Source: Calditrichota bacterium (GTDB lineage: Bacteria > Calditrichota > Calditrichia > RBG-13-44-9). Taken from it: 6,137 bases of DNA. Each line of letters opens with the position of its first letter. Positions within the stretch are counted from its first letter, which is position 1. The stretch lies in assembly GCA_016934605.1 (NCBI GenBank), contig JAFGSO010000215.1, forward strand, positions 1 through 6,137. The letters are read 5' to 3'. The notes under the pieces were generated by a model. The model saw nothing but the letters and a program-made list of their open reading frames with translations, was not told the origin of the DNA and did no database searches. This document shows, piece after piece, positions 4,613-6,137 of the stretch. The translations under genes and the position numbers were made by a program.

Positions 4613-5512
4613 ATGTCAATACTGGTAGTGGGATCCATTGCACTGGATACGGTAGAAACCAGACGCGGAAAAGTCACTGATTCTCCCGGCGGTTCAGCAC
4701 TTTATTTTAGTGCGGCCGCCAGCTTTTTTGTGCCGGTTAATATAGTGGGAGTAGTGGGTGAAGACTTCGATTTTTCAGAAATTGCTTTTCTGGAAAAAAA
4801 GAAGGTGGATATGAGCGGCCTTCAGGTAGAGAAAGGAGAAACATTCCGGTGGGGAGGACGATATCACGATGATATGAATTACCGTGACACCCTGTTCACC
4901 TATCTGAACGTATTCGAGACCTTCCATCCGGTTATCCCGCCGGCATACCGGAAGAGTGAATTTGTATTTCTGGCAAATATAGATCCTGCATTACAGCTCG
5001 AAGTGCTATCCCACATGGCATCGCCTACCCTCACAGTTCTGGACACCATGAATTTCTGGATAAGCGGAAAGCGTGAGGAACTTGATGAGGTTATACGAAA
5101 AGTAGATATACTGATATTGAATGATGAAGAGCTGAGGGAATTAACCGGATCACCAAACTTAACTGCAGCCTCCTCTACCCTTCTGAAAGACGGACTAAAA
5201 GGTCTGGTGATTAAGAAGGGAGAGCATGGCGCCCTGCTCATCACAGCCGATGATTATTTTGCAACACCGGCATTCCCGGTCACCGAAGTGGTGGATCCTA
5301 CTGGAGCCGGTGACACATTTGCAGGCGGTTTTGTCGGCTATCTGGCATCCTGTAAGAGACTGACCAAAAACAGTTTCAGGAGAGCTGTTGCTTACGGTAG
5401 TGCCATCGCATCTTTTAACGTAGAATCATTCAGCTATAATCGCCTCAAGGAAATTGAGATGGAGGACATTGAGAACCGGCTTCTTCTTTTCCGGCAGATG
5501 ACACGTTTCTGA
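4613..5512 (+). CDS. PfkB/ribokinase-family kinase, substrate unassigned
   Basis: A 299-residue cytoplasmic kinase of the PfkB (ribokinase-like) family, which transfers phosphate from ATP to a hydroxymethyl group of a sugar, nucleoside or similar small molecule. Visible features: an N-terminal strand ILVVGSIALDTV (3-14); the substrate-side Gly-Gly in PGGSALYFSAAAS (25-37); VGVVGEDF (46-52); the ILNDEEL segment (168-174); and near the C-terminus DPTGAGDTFAGGFVGYLA (228-245). That last stretch is PfkB signature 2, with the GAGD anion hole and catalytic base Asp234. The middle has an unusual aromatic/charged stretch, FRWGGRYHDDMNYRDTLFTYLNVF (78-101), and LDTMNFWI (143-150). These look specific to a subfamily I cannot tie to a substrate; ribose, adenosine/inosine and fructose-type substrates all remain possible. 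ATG 4613 has GAGGGAG 8 bases upstream. It is last in the co-directional run, and its TGA abuts the stop of the convergent reductase gene. Confidence 0.9.
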   Translation: MSILVVGSIALDTVETRRGKVTDSPGGSALYFSAAASFFVPVNIVGVVGEDFDFSEIAFLEKKKVDMSGLQVEKGETFRWGGRYHDDMNYRDTLFTYLNVFETFHPVIPPAYRKSEFVFLANIDPALQLEVLSHMASPTLTVLDTMNFWISGKREELDEVIRKVDILILNDEELRELTGSPNLTAASSTLLKDGLKGLVIKKGEHGALLITADDYFATPAFPVTEVVDPTGAGDTFAGGFVGYLASCKRLTKNSFRRAVAYGSAIASFNVESFSYNRLKEIEMEDIENRLLLFRQMTRF

Positions 5513-6137
5513 TCAGCGGAAAACAAGCTGTAAAGAGGATTTGTAATCCTGTATGTTCGTTTTCAAAAGAGAAGCCGCCAGTGAGCTGTCCAGTGAACAA
5601 TCAGGTGGCCGGGAAGCTGCCAGGTTGGCCTCTTCAGAGCGGATGGGGATAATCAGATTGTCATCCAGCGAAAATATCTGACAGAGTAAATATCCCATTT
5701 CCAGTCGGGACAATTTTTCTGGACCTCCCAGATGAATAATTCCACAAAAGTGATGGTCTGCCAATTCCCAGATCGATTTCGCCAGATCCTTTACCGAAAT
5801 AGGAGACCGGTACTGATCGGAAAAAACAAAAACCTGCCGACCCGCATATAGATTTTTCAGCATGATCTCGGTAAATGAAGGTCGACCTTTGAATGCGGTC
5901 CCATAAAAAAGTGCCGGTCTTACAATCACAGCATCTTTACATATCTTCAGAATTTCTTTTTCCGCGTTAATTTTGGTTGAAGCATAGAAGTTAACTGGAT
6001 TGGGTTTATCTTTTTCCGAGTAGTTGCCCCTCTTACCATCGAAAATAACATCCGAAGAGACAAAAATGTAACGGATATTCCTGTCAGAAGCCAGACGTGC
6101 CAGTCGTACACTCACCCGGTTATTGATGGCATCCGCC
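5513..6137 (-). CDS. RmlD-like sugar-nucleotide reductase, partial (dTDP-4-dehydrorhamnose reductase family), N-terminus beyond right edge
   Basis: About 207 residues are visible, the C-terminal two thirds or more of an extended short-chain dehydrogenase. The frame stays open to the window end with ADAINNR before VSVRLARLASDRNIRYI, so the GTG at 6115 is internal and the true start is outside. Counting from that GTG: FVSSDVIFDG (18-27) is the family's S-T/S-D-x-V-F-D-G strand; YASTK (44-48) is the catalytic YxxxK; IVRPALFYG (64-72) follows; DQYRSPISVKDLA (100-112) and GIIHLGGPEKLSRLEMG (125-141) are the usual substrate-side segments; and ASRPPDCSLDSSLAASLL (167-184) is the classic RP-x-x-x-x-LD ending. 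RmlD reduces dTDP-4-keto-L-rhamnose with NAD(P)H, but relatives act on other sugar nucleotides or serve in methionine adenosyltransferase complexes, so no symbol is given. The NAD-binding GxxGxxG is outside the window. It converges on the PfkB kinase with no spacer. Confidence 0.85.
   Translation of the reverse strand, partial: ADAINNRVSVRLARLASDRNIRYIFVSSDVIFDGKRGNYSEKDKPNPVNFYASTKINAEKEILKICKDAVIVRPALFYGTAFKGRPSFTEIMLKNLYAGRQVFVFSDQYRSPISVKDLAKSIWELADHHFCGIIHLGGPEKLSRLEMGYLLCQIFSLDDNLIIPIRSEEANLAASRPPDCSLDSSLAASLLKTNIQDYKSSLQLVFR

Overview
The window reads as an ordinary chromosomal stretch of an uncultured-type Gram-negative bacterium. The genes are moderately AT-leaning and the spacers are clearly AT-rich. 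A secreted, Met/Asn/Tyr-rich beta-strand protein ending in Trp sits next to a LytR_C-domain protein, rsfS and argS. Together with Gly/Tyr-rich sequence and frequent TTG/GTG starts, this reminds me of the FCB-side candidate phyla (Calditrichota, Marinimicrobia, KSB1-like). That placement is from memory of protein style and is low confidence. I see no phage, transposase, CRISPR array, tRNA or rRNA.

Left edge to 1408: the first 93 bases hold the N-terminus of an ABC transporter ATPase on the minus strand, running off the window. A divergent spacer of about 340 bases follows; it carries an operator-like palindrome (183-202) and a purine-rich patch of degenerate short repeats. Next comes a lone class I SAM-dependent methyltransferase (434-1009, GTG start). 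A 399-base gene-free stretch follows, with two more blocks of degenerate repetitive sequence: a CTGG/ACTG-rich block and a strand-asymmetric pyrimidine tract rich in CTTGT.

1409 to 5512: five genes lie in one direction and are probably co-transcribed: a small secreted, perhaps outer-membrane, protein; a single-pass membrane protein with a LytR_C domain; the ribosomal silencing factor RsfS; arginyl-tRNA synthetase ArgS; and a PfkB-family kinase. Gaps are 23, 11, -38 (overlap) and 79 bases. The centre of the cluster is translation-related (RsfS docks on ribosomal protein L14; ArgS charges tRNA-Arg). The LytR_C protein points to the cell envelope. The kinase is an unassigned ribokinase-like enzyme.

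5513 to the right edge: a minus-strand RmlD-like sugar-nucleotide reductase (SDR fold), cut by the window end, converges on the kinase. The two stop codons abut exactly and form the palindrome TGATCA, leaving no room for an intergenic terminator.

I found no convincing new defence or mobile system. The points most worth a second look are the intergenic repeat blocks, the unnamed secreted protein in an rsfS-argS cluster, the divergent palindrome, and the substitutions at both signature motifs of ArgS.
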